20,979 bases of DNA from Larix sibirica (taxonomy: Eukaryota; Streptophyta; Pinopsida; Pinales; Pinaceae). Made by a program: the position numbers and the translations under genes. The stretch is from positions 6,902 through 27,880 of the forward strand of contig NWUY0300008198.1 of assembly GCA_004151065.3 (NCBI GenBank), written 5' to 3'. Under the pieces are notes generated by a model. That model was not told the DNA's origin and did no database searches. It saw only the letters and a list, made by a program, of their open reading frames with translations. Below, piece by piece: positions 1 to 9,621 of the stretch (positions are counted from its first letter, which is position 1; each line of letters begins with the position of its first letter).

Positions 1-600
1 AAAATTATGGATCCTTAAAATTTTCCTTGGCCATGAAGAGGGCAGTGACTGTCTTAGGACGGTGGTATGAGGAGGATGGTGGCTTCGTGAAGACAGTGGA
101 AATCCAAACAACTAATGTTAGCATTAATCTACTCCATAACTAATTATCTCATAGTCTTTCAATTCTTTAATTACCAAAACATACGAAAAGAATGATATAT
201 TTTTCTTTTGTCTCGAGATGATGCGAAATAAGAGGTCAAATTTGTTGATGGGTAGATAAAACGACTCAACTCATATAATTGATTGAGAAAAACTGTCCAT
301 TTTTCCTATGAATGAAAACTTACGGTAAAAAAATTTATAGAATCTCTACCCGCTTGAAAGCAACGACTAATAAAAAAGTTGACACTAAAATTAAAATGTT
401 AATCTACACATACAATGATTCATGCAATTTTTCTTTTCAATTAATATAAACTTATCTGTGTTTATTTAATTAAAAAGTAAATTTTTTTGCTCATCATCAT
501 CATCTTTTTATGGTTTATTTTATTGATTTCTTCACTTTGTATATATATACACACTTACTTTTCAAAAATGAATATCTAATTGAAACCGAATCATGAACGA
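1..600. other. AT-rich intergenic DNA, no gene seen
   Basis: No open frame longer than about 60 codons, no RNA gene and no transposon terminus could be recognised here. The stretch is AT-rich, with A and T runs and a short (TA)n run near 540-550. The motif TTAGCATTAATCT near 119-131 recurs near 883-895, suggesting a diffuse shared repeat, but the match is too short to name. Confidence 0.6.
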
Positions 601-719
601 CTTTGAGGTTGTGCTCCTTTTTTAAAATCTATTATAAATGTAATTGTTTCCATACTTCGATTTGAAGTTGTGTTCCTTTTTTAAAAATTATTATAAATGT
701 AATTGTTTCCATATTTCGA
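601..719. repeat. Two-copy 59-60 nt tandem duplication
   Basis: Unit 1 (601-660) and unit 2 (661-719) are near-identical head-to-tail copies. Both run from TTTGA(A/G)GTTGTG through a T-rich tract and TATAAATGTAATTGTTTCC to a final TTCGA. They differ at only a few positions. No coding meaning is apparent. Confidence 0.9.
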
Positions 720-1600
720 TTATGGAATTGATTCGATATGTATTTATAAATATTCTCATAATTTTATAAATGGAAGAATAATATTATCCAAAGTAGTTGG
801 ATCTATTGGATCTATTGAACCACCTCCATGATTCAAACGGGAAATTTAATGCATAGTGAGATTAACGTTGCATAGTGGGATTAGCATTAATCTCCTCTAT
901 TGAGGTTGAAATTAGGTTATCACAGTTTCATAAATAATCAAACATCTTCTAAAAGCTAAGACTTTATGTGAAAATATGGTTTTAAAAAACTCCAACATAA
1001 AATGTAATGAATAATGTCATTCTCATGTAATAGAAATTGATTTATTTAAACAAAACTTTTTCTCACTTGTATATATGCATATAACTAATTAAGAGGGCAT
1101 TTTTTTTAAATGAAAAACTATACTTTATAAAAGAAAATTATATGAAAATGTATAAAACTTCCATAAATGTAACAGAATAGTGTGAGACTACGAAGATCTA
1201 GTCTACCAGTATACACTGACAAAAAATACAAAACAAGGACTAGACATATATCCAACAATTGATTAATACAAATAGATAAATCCGATCAACATCAACAATA
1301 TCTAGAAGAGAATCAATAAGAAAGTTCAAAATCCAAAGCATTGCACATGATAATACACAACCCAAACAAGGCTCCAACAACAGATTTCAAAGTGTCACTC
1401 CATCTAAAACACAGCTAGTGTCAACAAAGTTAGGAGATTTTTTAACCAAAAATAACCACTAGTCTGATGAGAAAGCAGTCAACCAATTCAATAAATATTT
1501 ATAGTCAACCAAAAATAGAAACCAAGTATCCACAAAACACATGTACCTATGAGCTACTATAATCTAAAAAGACTATATATATATATATAACCGTCGTCGA
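720..1600. other. AT-rich flank, possible 3' region of the LINE
   Basis: No gene seen. The stretch contains GGATCTATT twice in tandem (about 799-817), GCATAGTG(A/G)GATTA twice (about 851-885), and one copy (1064-1100) of a motif that appears twice more at 4844-4937. Because the LINE RNase H reading ends near 1640 on the minus strand, some of 1180-1600 may be LINE 3' untranslated sequence. I see no clear poly(T) tract on the plus strand that would mark the 3' end, nor a target-site duplication. A (TA)8 microsatellite lies at 1574-1589. Confidence 0.45.
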
Positions 1601-1639
1601 ACCACTGGACAAGGAGAAAGGCCATGATCAATCTCTTAG

Positions 1640-2105
1640 CTGGTAGATCTGAATACTTTCAACTAACCAAGATTGAATTAAGGAACTCCTCACAAAAAAT
1701 GAATCCTTCTAGCTTCTGAAAAGCTAGTTTGGATAATGCATCAGCTTCACTATTTCGCTCCCTATATATATGTTGGAAAAATATCCCATTGAACTCATTT
1801 TGTAACCTTTTTATTTTAACCATCCAACTTTCCAAAGCCTATACTTGTAAATTGCATTTTGATAAGTCCTAGTCAATAATGGTTTTCGAATCCCTTGCAA
1901 CCTAAAGGTATTGTAAAAAAAATTATCTAGCAAAAAACAATAAGCACCATAAAGCCATCAACTCGCTTCTGGTATTGGTCCCAAAACTGCAATTTAATTG
2001 AATCTTAAAAAGCATTACATTATCAACAATAACGACTACTCCTACCCCACACTTTTGACAACAATCCTAATATGAACCATCGAAAAACATTTTTCCCATC
2101 CATTT
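1640..2105 (-). pseudogene. LINE RNase H domain (broken by stops)
   Basis: All RNase H landmarks lie in one minus-strand frame: FDGS at 2084-2073 (first catalytic Asp), RSELMALW at 1970-1947 (Glu), RDSKTIID at 1895-1872 (second Asp) and HIYRERNSEADALSKLA at 1772-1722 (His and last Asp). Spacings are 39, 24 and 50 residues, close to E. coli RNase HI for the first two and shorter before the last Asp, with His-to-Asp of 10 residues as expected. The domain would remove the RNA strand from the RNA-DNA hybrid made by the neighbouring RT. At least five in-frame stops break it, at about 2068, 1917, 1903, 1869 and 1845. Two of these sit where related proteins usually have Trp, just after RDSKTIID and in the following helix. 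The frame runs on past HIYRERN to about 1640. Domain identity is secure; activity is excluded in this copy. Confidence 0.85.
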
Positions 2106-2389
2106 ATGAAGACTGGGTCCCTAATTCTTCGAATATGGATGCTCTAGCGTGGAGGCTTTCCCTTCAGAAATTCCTTGTGAGCAGCAATAGCCTTCGTTCC
2201 CACTAATATCACATTTTTGTTCCTCCCCTTGAATAGAACATATTAATTCATGTGCTTCCACACTTCCCAACAAATATAACATGGCAACTCTTTCCAGAAA
2301 TGGTCATTCAGGATCCACCCTTTAAAGCAAGAAGATAAAGTTGGTTGAGACCATGTCCTAGAAAATCTACAAATACCCTACACTAATTA
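2106..2389 (-). pseudogene. LINE linker between zf-RVT and RNase H
   Basis: This stretch joins the zinc-binding domain to RNase H in ORF2. No motif could be read confidently in any minus-strand frame, and stops are frequent. The reading from the zf-RVT side ends in a stop immediately after its last Trp (about 2389). The stretch is assigned to the LINE only by position between two recognised LINE domains. Confidence 0.6.
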
Positions 2390-2732
2390 CCAAACTTGTA
2401 TAGTAAAAGGACAGTGTATAAACAAATGATCAACTGTTTCAACATCATTATTACAGAGAGGGAAACCATTTGGACCTACACCCCCTCTTTTCAAATAATT
2501 GTCCCAAGTGAGAATACAATTTCTCTACGCCAACCAAATAAAAAGTGTTATTTTTAATGGAAAAAAAACACTTCCAAATGGGACAGAGCCACCAACAATC
2601 CTCCACTACATGATTATAAAATAAGGTTTCATATCCCAATTTTGTAGTAACCAAACCAATCTTCTCATTCCAGGTCCACTTTAGAGTATCCTCTACCCAT
2701 GAAAGTTGAACTCCATTCCTCCAGAGCCCCAC
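2390..2732 (-). pseudogene. LINE zf-RVT zinc-binding domain (frameshifted)
   Basis: The upstream half reads in one frame (2732 to about 2615) with EDTLKWTWNEKIGLVTTKLG, the usual 'D.l.W....G.fsvks.Y' lead-in. The rest reads in another frame (about 2606 to 2390): WLA, a stop, RNCILTWDNYLKRGG, GPNGFPLCNND, then VETVDHLFIHCPFTIQVW. The Cys of PLC and the His and Cys of DHLFIHC are the conserved zinc-binding residues of the zf-RVT family found after plant LINE reverse transcriptases. A frameshift near 2610 separates the two halves, so the 93-codon open frame running through 2451 follows the wrong frame over its last half. The domain probably supports nucleic-acid binding in ORF2. Non-functional here. 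Confidence 0.85.
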
Positions 2733-3361
2733 AAGATAGTTATTCCATTCTTAAAATGGAGCCCCCTGCAATCCCGTCTCCTAAGCTTGCCTCCACCTCG
2801 AACTTGTACCTAATATTCAATCTGGAAAGCTCACCTGGTCTAAGATATGAATACCTTTTGAATGAAGACATGACACCAACACTAAAGATAATTTAAAAAA
2901 TCTCAAGCTCATTATAAGCGGGTCCTCACCCACTCTAATCAAATGATCGTCACCAGGGCTCCAGGCTAATCAGAACCCAAGATTTACAAAATAGAAAACT
3001 AGACAATTCTATATATTAGAAACTCCCTTAACACTTTTGTTTTTGGATATAATCCATTCTAATACATTACAATTTTTTAGATACTTCCCTTGAATAACAT
3101 AGCTCCAAAGGCCCCGAGAAAACAAGCTTCTCAAAAGATTCTTGGTCGCTAAGGCTCGGGCAAAGAATAAAATATTTTCAATGGCCAACCCCCCATTATT
3201 TCAGTCTGCCCAAGAATTCCCAATTTACAAGATGCAACTTCTCCTTAATATTATTCCCAGATCACAGGAAACTGAAGCTTTTCCTCCTAATGTTGGATAA
3301 AATAGATTCCGGGACCTTGGCAAGGGATATCCAATACACCTGAATGTTATCTAATACCGAT
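2733..3361 (-). pseudogene. LINE ORF2 connection/thumb region (frameshifted)
   Basis: Just downstream of the RT frame the reading continues past a stop as GFTFVKSVLDNIQVYWISLA, matching the conserved plant LINE 'GR.tLIKSVL..lp.Y..Sl.k.P' region. KEKLHLVNWEFLGRLK, near 3200, corresponds to the usual 'kkihlVnWd.vc.pK' block. A shift then moves the reading to GGLAIENILFFARALATKNL, and the block ends near 3080 in WSYVIQGKY, matching 'lw..vi..KY'. At least two frameshifts and several stops are present. Below about 3050 the match fades into unreadable sequence before zf-RVT. This is the part of ORF2 linking RT to the zinc-binding domain. Confidence 0.75.
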
Positions 3362-4516
3362 TTAACAAAGGTTAATCCCCCCTAGTGACAAACATCTCCA
3401 ACACCAGTGGCTAATTCTCTTATCAATCTTATTTATCAACCATTTCCATTCTCCTAAGCAATAATTGTTTGGTTTAAAAAAGAAGCCTAGATATTTCATA
3501 CCAACATTGATTGGAGAACATTGAAAAGAGAGCAATTGATCAATTTGATTAAGGACAACCCCATCTATATCATTTTCATAGAAAGAAGACTTGGATTCAC
3601 TGATTTTCATACCCAAATCCTTACAAACCAAGTCCAGTACCTCATTGTACGCTTTCCACTCATTCATCGATCCAGAGCCAAATAACATCACATCATCTAC
3701 AAAAAGTAGATGTGTGATTATGATGAGTGTGGATACTTTAACCCCAACTACATTTCCTTCCATTTCTCATGTTCGATGTCTACTAAGTCCTTCAATGCTT
3801 AGAAGTAACACTAAAGGATGGGGAGGACAGCCATATTTGAGACCCTTGGGGCACTAAAAAAACCTTGTAGGCTTACCATTAACTAACATAACAAAATTAG
3901 TTGTGCTCACATAAGCCATTATCCAATTAATAGCTTCAAGGTTAAGACCTATCTGAAGCAACACCAATCTTAAAAAGACCCAATTAACAAAATCATGGGC
4001 CCTGACCAGGTCTAGATTTAAAATTAAAGCCTTCGTTTTCTTTGACTTAATACTATGAAAGCACTCCTGAGCCACACCAATACCATCCATGATCTGGTGA
4101 TTGTCAAGAAATCTAAATTGTTCTTTTGATATGGAGGATGATAACATTGGCTTCATCCTACTAGCAATTGTCTTTGGAATAATTTAATAAACCAAATTAC
4201 ATAAGGAAATCTGTCTAAACTCATTGTAAGACAGAGGCTCATAACATTTAGGTATAAGAACTATATAGGTAGCATTCAGAGCTCCCACTAATTTCCCCAA
4301 CCTTCTCGATTCCCCCACACCTGCCAAGAGATCTAGCCCCATATCCTCGAAAAAGTCAAGAAAGAGTTTAATCGTCCACCCATCCGGCCAAGGACTTTTT
4401 GATCTAACAAAACCAAATAGAACTCTTCTTATTTCATCCAATGACACGAGCTCCACGATACTCTTACCTTCTTCTTCTTCTAAAAATAAACGAGGATATT
4501 TCTGTATAACTCTCAT
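3362..4516 (-). pseudogene. LINE reverse transcriptase core (ORF2 fragment)
   Basis: A single minus-strand frame of about 385 codons is broken only by stops at 4184-4186, 3854-3856 and 3767-3769, and ends at 3362-3364. Fingers motifs are KSPWPDG (the usual KAPGPDG with one Gly changed to Trp) and LIPKCYEPLSYNEFRQISLC (usual 'vLIPK...p....dfRPISL'). Motif A is LDLVRAHDFVNW, with its catalytic Asp at 4010-4012. PKGLKYGCPPHP (about 3850-3815) is the usual 'S.GLRQGDPLSP' block with its Asp lost. The catalytic box is LLFVDDVMLFG, with FVDD inside 3689-3703 instead of the usual FADD. MKYLGFFF follows as in related elements. This enzyme copies LINE RNA at the nicked target. The surviving length makes this the best-preserved part of the element, but the stops rule out a full protein. 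Confidence 0.93.
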
Positions 4517-4539
4517 CTAATCGACAATAGAAGAATCCC

Positions 4540-4840
4540 CAAGGTCAATATACAAGTTCTGAAAATGTTTCACAACTTCACTTTCCAATTGATCAACTTC
4601 TATTAGGATACTACCATAAGAATTGTGTAGTCCAAAATATTATTTTGTATATGCCAACACTTTGCAAATATGTGGAAAAACTTAGTGTTTAGGTCTCTTT
4701 GGGCCAACCAAATGGCCTAGATTTTTAACTACCAAGTCTCCTCCTCAATTTTTAGAATATGTAACTTTTTTCTCTCAAGTTCAATGACCTTGATCTATTG
4801 TTGTTCAGTGAAGATACTAGACAGGCATTGCTTTCCCCTT
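4540..4840 (-). pseudogene. LINE ORF2 region between endonuclease and RT
   Basis: On the minus strand the reading includes EQQ, a stop, IKVIELERKKLHILKIEEE (basic/acidic coiled-coil-like) and then WLAQRDLNTKFFH near 4720-4682. The last is the strongly conserved 'WL.eGD.NTkFFH' signature that precedes RT in plant LINEs, with EGD changed to QRD. Stops occur in the segment, some at positions that are often Arg or Trp in relatives. The LINE-like reading fades near 4840, where a different repeat begins (4844-4937), so the endonuclease that should lie upstream is not present. Confidence 0.75.
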
Positions 4841-4843
4841 CGT

Positions 4844-4937
4844 CACTTGTATCCATGCTGAGATCTAATTAAGAGGGACATTGGTGCTCCTTTTATCACA
4901 TGTATCTATGCATGGAGCTAATTAAGAGGGACATTGG
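4844..4937. repeat. Two-copy 53-nt repeat, CTAATTAAGAGGGACATTGG family
   Basis: Unit 1 (4844-4884) and unit 2 (4897-4937) share the pattern CAC(T/A)TGTAT..ATGC, then AG(A/C)..CTAATTAAGAGGGACATTGG or a close variant. They stand 53 nt apart. A third diverged copy lies at 1064-1100, outside the LINE on its 3' side. The repeat starts where the LINE ORF2 reading stops, so it probably belongs to the inserted or joined DNA. Confidence 0.75.
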
Positions 4938-5675
4938 ATGTTAAACACACAAATCATTCCATGGCTATATATAAATTCCTTTTCCTTCTCCTTTAACCCA
5001 GCTTAATGATTAGGATAACAATTCCTTCTCCTTTTTAACCCATCTTAAATCAAGTTTAATGGCTTAATGATTGGGCTAACAATTCCTTATCCACGTGAAA
5101 GGACAAAATATACTTTTATCTAGAAAACCTAAACAGTTTATTAGTACCTACTAAACTAGATACTATATTAACGAGTACAATTTGACCTATGTCAAACTTA
5201 GTTATCCTCTCAAATGTATTTTAATGTCTTTTTTGAAAACATCTATTATTCGAAACTTTTTCTTAAAACGATATATTTTCCTAATTTTGTAATGTCGTCC
5301 ATTTAATTTCTCATTGGTTAAAGTTGCTCTTAAGTGACATTATTCCTATTATGTGTGCAAATTGTTTTGGCAAAGTTAAAAATTATTTTAAGAAACAATT
5401 TTGTGGCAAATTATATGATTAGCCAATTTGTAGGCTCTGACATTGTCATTAAATTAAAAGCATGGCATTGTTCAAAAAATTGTAGTCAATGCAGAAGCCT
5501 CTACATCCATGCAATGCTCCACTTGGTTATTCATCCACATGCATGCAACACTTAACTTGGATGTTTCTACTAGCCCCCACAACACCCTCTGCATGTTACC
5601 CTTAGCATAACATTTGGATATGGTCGCTTTTGATTTAGTACATAAAGCTTTCATTAACTAGCATTGTAATTATTG
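4938..5675. other. Non-LINE sequence within the LINE, no gene seen
   Basis: The DNA is AT-rich and holds an imperfect tandem pair, 4974-5019 and 5020-5089. Each unit begins AATTCCTT, continues through CTTTAACCCA or a variant, and ends in CTTAATGATT(A/G)GG(A/C)TAAC. A third AATTCCTTA starts at 5090. Small open frames on both strands (for example 5334-5555 plus, 5472-5654 minus) show no recognisable motif and overlap each other. It separates the ORF1 part of the LINE from the ORF2 part. Confidence 0.6.
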
Positions 5676-6376
5676 ATGAAAGCTTCATGGCATAGTATAG
5701 AGGAATCAAAGCCTTAAAGCGGAGAAGCAACAAAGAAATAGTGGCACTTAACAATATGAAGGCCAAGGAAGCAACGGTAATGTTGGGTCTGCTACTCATA
5801 AACCCTCTACAACCATCTAATGGCATCATACACATCAGAAGGATAATTAATGAACCACTCTTTCACTCATTTCATGCAATGCTATGGAGAAGCATACTTT
5901 TTTTCCCACATTCCTAACTCATGCATTGTTTTTCACATGTACAATGTTTAGGCCCTTTGCAATCACCATTTTAATTTGACTTCAAAAACTTGAATTGTGT
6001 ACCTGCAAACTGCTAGCAACATTCCTTTTAACTTAGCTATTTATGAAATTGGAACGTTGGAAATCATCAAACTAAATTACCTTAGTCAAAATGGTTTCCT
6101 CTAGAGCTTGCATCTTTAACAACAACTCTTCTCACAATCTTGTGAATTTAGTGACCTTGTAACTTATGAACTAGTCATCCCAACTTTGTTTCAAAGCCAA
6201 TAACTTGCATAGAGTTTGCGGGGTTGTTCGACCCTTGCTTGAGAAGCCATTTTCCCGTGTCTATTTAGAAACCATTTTCATTGATTGCCATGTATGGTTG
6301 TAGAAGTTCAGTAGAAAACTAAATTCAGGTCATACTATAGAGAATGAGATTACACATAAAGTTGAGAGGTAATGGT
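5676..6376. repeat. About 0.7 kb dispersed duplication, copy 1
   Basis: This block matches 9637-10338 at about 98%, with around fifteen substitutions and one T-run length difference seen by eye. It starts at ATGAAAGCTTCATGG and stops exactly at the ambiguous base N6377, where the second copy continues into other sequence, so the right end may be truncated by an assembly join rather than by biology. A minus-strand open frame with hydrophobic character (5635-5835) overlaps it. All six base differences between copies inside that frame change an amino acid, so it does not look coding. No transposon termini are recognised. Confidence 0.9.
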
Positions 6377-6377
6377 N
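6377..6377. other. Ambiguous base at a probable assembly join
   Basis: The single N separates the 0.7 kb duplicated block from LINE ORF1 sequence. A second N (11143) lies between two apparently identical copies of a 374-bp block, so these Ns look like contig joins rather than simple miscalled bases. Confidence 0.6.
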
Positions 6378-7523
6378 GACCAAGGTCAAGAGTAATATGT
6401 TCACGAGACGTATCACCATCCACCCTATGACTAAAAACCAACGGCATGGTGGAGTCTACAAAATCCTTTGTCGAACTGTACTCCAAAGGGATTTGGCACT
6501 ATAAAACTCCATTCAGCCCCTCTTGAGAAGAGGGACTTTTTAGCCTCCCAACTCCCCTCATACCAAAATACCCAGAAGGACATTGAGCCTTAGAATGACC
6601 GATCTCTCGACACAGATGGAAGCAAAAAGGAATACGCTAGTAGTCAAGTCTTTGTACGAATGAACCCCCTTCCCATACAATCTCCAGTTCACCAAATAGT
6701 CCCTCATCATAATCCAATTCCACCAACATCCGCGGTGAATTTCTATCCGATTCTAATCAATTTTCTTCTTCAATAAGTATAAAACGACCAATGGAGTTGG
6801 ACACCGTAATGAAACCCTTAAAGTTTCAACAATGCAAAAGAAAATTTGGAAGGATAACCCACAAATGGCGTCGATCTAATATTTCCTTTCAGGGGTCAAA
6901 TGCGGCATGCCATCGAGACAAAACCAGAGAACCAATGCCTAAAACCCTGTATCTATCTTCAATAATCCGACTATCTTCCTCTGTCAGAATAGGAAAACTA
7001 TCTAGCCATTAGCGAGCATTAAAACCCTTGGGATACTGTCAATAAGTTGATTCCGTTTTTTCTGAATCCAAGTTAACACCTCTGAATGGGAGAGTTTTAA
7101 ATATTCGAACTTTCCAATTAAATCCCTTTTGCTCAGAGCAGAAACCATATCAAACGTTACGTCTTTTCCAAGGACACATAGTGGCCTTCCCTTCTTTTCT
7201 CTTTCGAATGATAACCGGGCACCAGCAGAGGAAACCTTCTTATCTTTCAAGGGTTTATGACCAGCTTTTCCAAAAGTCGAGTCCGTACCAATAACATTTG
7301 ACCGAACCCCATCCCCAAAACGAGAATCCAATGAAGTCATACGGGGACCCTGTGTTTCTGAACAATCCGGCCAAGGCTCAAAAACAACTGTGGTTAGAGG
7401 GTTAGTCTTAACATTACTAGAAATAAACCCTCCACGTGAGAGAACTGGGCCTACATACCTCCCATTCTCCGTACTATTCATCATAGAAAATATTAAATTG
7501 TCAACATCACCAACAGAGCTCAT
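6378..7523 (-). pseudogene. LINE ORF1: DUF4283-like and zinc-knuckle protein
   Basis: The reading begins at the ATG at 7523 (MSSVGDVDNL) and stays open for 173 codons, then shifts frame near 7010. The N-terminal 130 residues are low in motifs and basic toward the end. From about 7130, RDLIGKFEYLKL starts a DUF4283-like fold, continuing after the shift as WLDSFPILTEEDSRIIEDRY, then VLSRWHAAFDP, LWVILPNF and VSNSIGRFI, all typical of plant LINE ORF1. RIPFCFHLCREIGHSKAQC at about 6636-6580 is the zinc knuckle. The expected C-x2-C-x4-H-x4-C pattern is altered to C-x3-C because the first Cys position reads Phe and the residue before it reads Cys. In-frame stops occur at positions that are Trp in relatives, including DY-stop-RIP and HC-stop-NF. 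The protein would bind LINE RNA. The reading runs into N6377. Confidence 0.85.
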
Positions 7524-8080
7524 CCTCAGGGAAAAGAAAAGTCACCATCCACGAAAAAGAAAATGACACCCTCCAGAAAACACGTGAACCCAAAAGATAA
7601 AACCCCGGATAACCCTGTCCCCATTGAACAATGTCAGTCAAACAATGGATTTTAAACTAAAATATTCCCACTTATTTTTACCTGGTTGGTACTGGGTTTT
7701 CCAAAGAAGTGACAAACTTGACTCCAAGACCATTGTTTTACCCACAAAGCACTCCTGAGAACTAGGTAATCCAGTGAAACAGAAGTCTGAGTGGAGATTT
7801 CATGCGCGATTTACCTCCTTCAACCATGGTCCGAACTCCAATCCTTTTCGTCGATAGAGCTCCAGGCCATCCACCTCACTGCTACTTCGCTAGAGCAACT
7901 TCATAGGTTATTTATCTCGATCATCAAGTCCAAACCCTTGTCTGCGCTATCCAATTCTTCGATCCCCAACCAAGGAACTGGAATCCGAAAAACACATACA
8001 CTTATATAAATCATGGATCCAATCATTGAACCGAGTGAAACCTTGTAGCTATTCAAATTAACTATGGATTTAGTATAACC
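7524..8080 (-). other. Probable LINE 5' untranslated region and flank
   Basis: Upstream of the ORF1 start on the minus strand there is slightly more GC-rich sequence without a convincing open frame. It contains mixed-composition text around 7540-7640 and a distinctive block at 7780-8000. Plant L1 elements carry a few hundred bases of leader here, so part of this is probably element sequence. The 5' end cannot be fixed without a consensus. The short frames at 7791-8009 (plus) and 7901-8083 (minus) overlap on opposite strands and have no motif. Confidence 0.4.
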
Positions 8081-9621
8081 CAACTAGGCAAGGGAGAACC
8101 TAGCCCATAGACATTGACTAGTATTCCATATATATGCCACTTCATTTTTCTTTATGTTCCATCCAATATGTTTTATATGGTTATGCCACTATATAGATTG
8201 ACTTGGTTGGAGATTGGATTTACGTCAATGAAAAGTAAGTAAGCTTTGTGGAACCGAGAAAGGAACCTAAGAGAAGCTTAATTATTTGTGCTTTGAACAC
8301 ATCATTTCATTTTCACCCTATGCGGGTCACTATAAGCAATATGTTAACAACGGTAACTATTACATGTAATCACTAAAATTTGTGTGAGGGTTGAGCCACC
8401 TTTCACCTACGCATGTTCTTCATAAAATTTCTCTTTAGGGAGAAATACCACTTCCCCTGTACCATCCAAACCGCCTAGAGAGCCAAGCGGAGCACAAAGA
8501 GTCTTTCAAGGCAGTTCCAAGGGCACATAGGGTCTTTCGAGTATGACCATGTATTAGAGTATAACAGTTTATGAAAGGATTGTTGTGTCCCAGTATTGTG
8601 AGACTAGTTGTCCTTCTTGTGGCTATTTTTTCCAACTTTTGATTGATCACCTTGGTTTCAATAACACGGTACATGGTAATATGAGATGAATGCATACAAA
8701 ATGAAGCAAGAAATGTTTTTATTCAAATATCGCATTTATTTTGGGGAAAAGAATATATAGCAAGTTTGGAGAAATTTTTTATTTTCATGGCCCATGAAAG
8801 TATTTACAATACCTCCCTATGATGGTTGGCAGAAATGTGCAATATGCATTGTAAAAAACAAGGTGAGGGGAATATTCATTTGGTTCCACGTCCAAAATCT
8901 TACAATAATAAGTTCTACCATGGCTTTAGGCATGAGACTAGGATATGTCATCTAACTATGTGCACCATTCTCTACAAAGCATGACATGGCGACAAGCACA
9001 ATTACACAAGCATTTGTTGGGACGACGATTGGTTAGTATTTCTCGATGAAGCATGGCACTCAAAAAAAATATTTACGGTTCAAGATTTGTGTCATGCACT
9101 ACAATTTGAATGGTTTTATATTTTTTTGACACACTTGGGTTGATGATTGTGAGGTGTTATCGGTTTTAGGGCTAGATTGAACCCATGAATATCATGGGCA
9201 AGGCATCCCTAACGTTGAGCTTATTATATTCCTATAAGCATTTTAATAGATTTTTCAATTAATGATGGTTTTCGCGTTTAAGGGCTTTATGCAGTGGAAA
9301 TTGTTTACATTTTTATAAGGGTTTTAAGAGGTAGAAAAGAGAAGTTTTGTTCATTTCAAAAGTTCACTGCAAAGGCCATAGGTTTTGTTCTTGAAGCAAA
9401 GTAAACAATTATTAGTTTGGTGTAAAATTCATCATTAGAGGTTGTGATTTAAGGGTTAAAAGTTGTTTTTGTTGAAGATGCAAGACATGAAATGGATGAT
9501 GGTTATTTCCAAAGGCAATAGTAATTTTGCTAGTTTAATAGTTCAGAGACTAAAATGCAACCTAGTAATCATCTAACTCCAACATGATGTGTAGGTGCAG
9601 GTTTAAGAAGAGGATTGATTT
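8081..9621. other. Intergenic DNA, no gene recognised
   Basis: About 1.5 kb has no open frame with a recognisable motif. The longest is 86 codons on the minus strand at 8435-8695, with no signal peptide, domain or repeat. No tRNA, LTR or terminal inverted repeat could be supported. The stretch ends at the hairpin at 9622-9664. Confidence 0.55.

Larger units (their letters stand above)
1600..7560 (-). mobile_element. Degenerate plant L1-type LINE with RNase H, interrupted
   Basis: A non-LTR retrotransposon lies on the minus strand. Domains in order from high to low coordinates are an ORF1-like DUF4283/zinc-knuckle protein, a gap of foreign sequence, reverse transcriptase, zf-RVT and RNase H, which is the usual order of plant L1 elements apart from the missing endonuclease. 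In such elements ORF1 binds the RNA, while ORF2 nicks the target DNA and copies the RNA into it. This copy is dead: stops occur in every domain, frameshifts occur near 7010, 3200 and 2610, and the endonuclease is absent. About 1.5 kb (about 4840-6377) of non-LINE sequence ending at an N interrupts it. The outer limits are estimates, since neither a poly(A) tail nor target-site duplications were identified. Confidence 0.9.

Noticed and set aside
2451-2732. 93-codon minus-strand frame as a separate gene
   Set aside because: Its first half is LINE ORF2 sequence and its second half is the wrong frame of the zf-RVT domain, whose real motif is read one frame away.
5635-5835. Hydrophobic minus-strand frame present in both 0.7 kb copies (also 9569-9796), a possible small membrane protein
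   Set aside because: All six base differences between copies in the shared part change the amino acid, the two C-terminal ends differ because the flanks differ, and no family is recognised. This is the opposite of what selection on a protein would leave.
8435-8695. 86-codon minus-strand frame
   Set aside because: No motif, repeat or neighbouring exon-like sequence was found, and it lies in otherwise unremarkable intergenic DNA.
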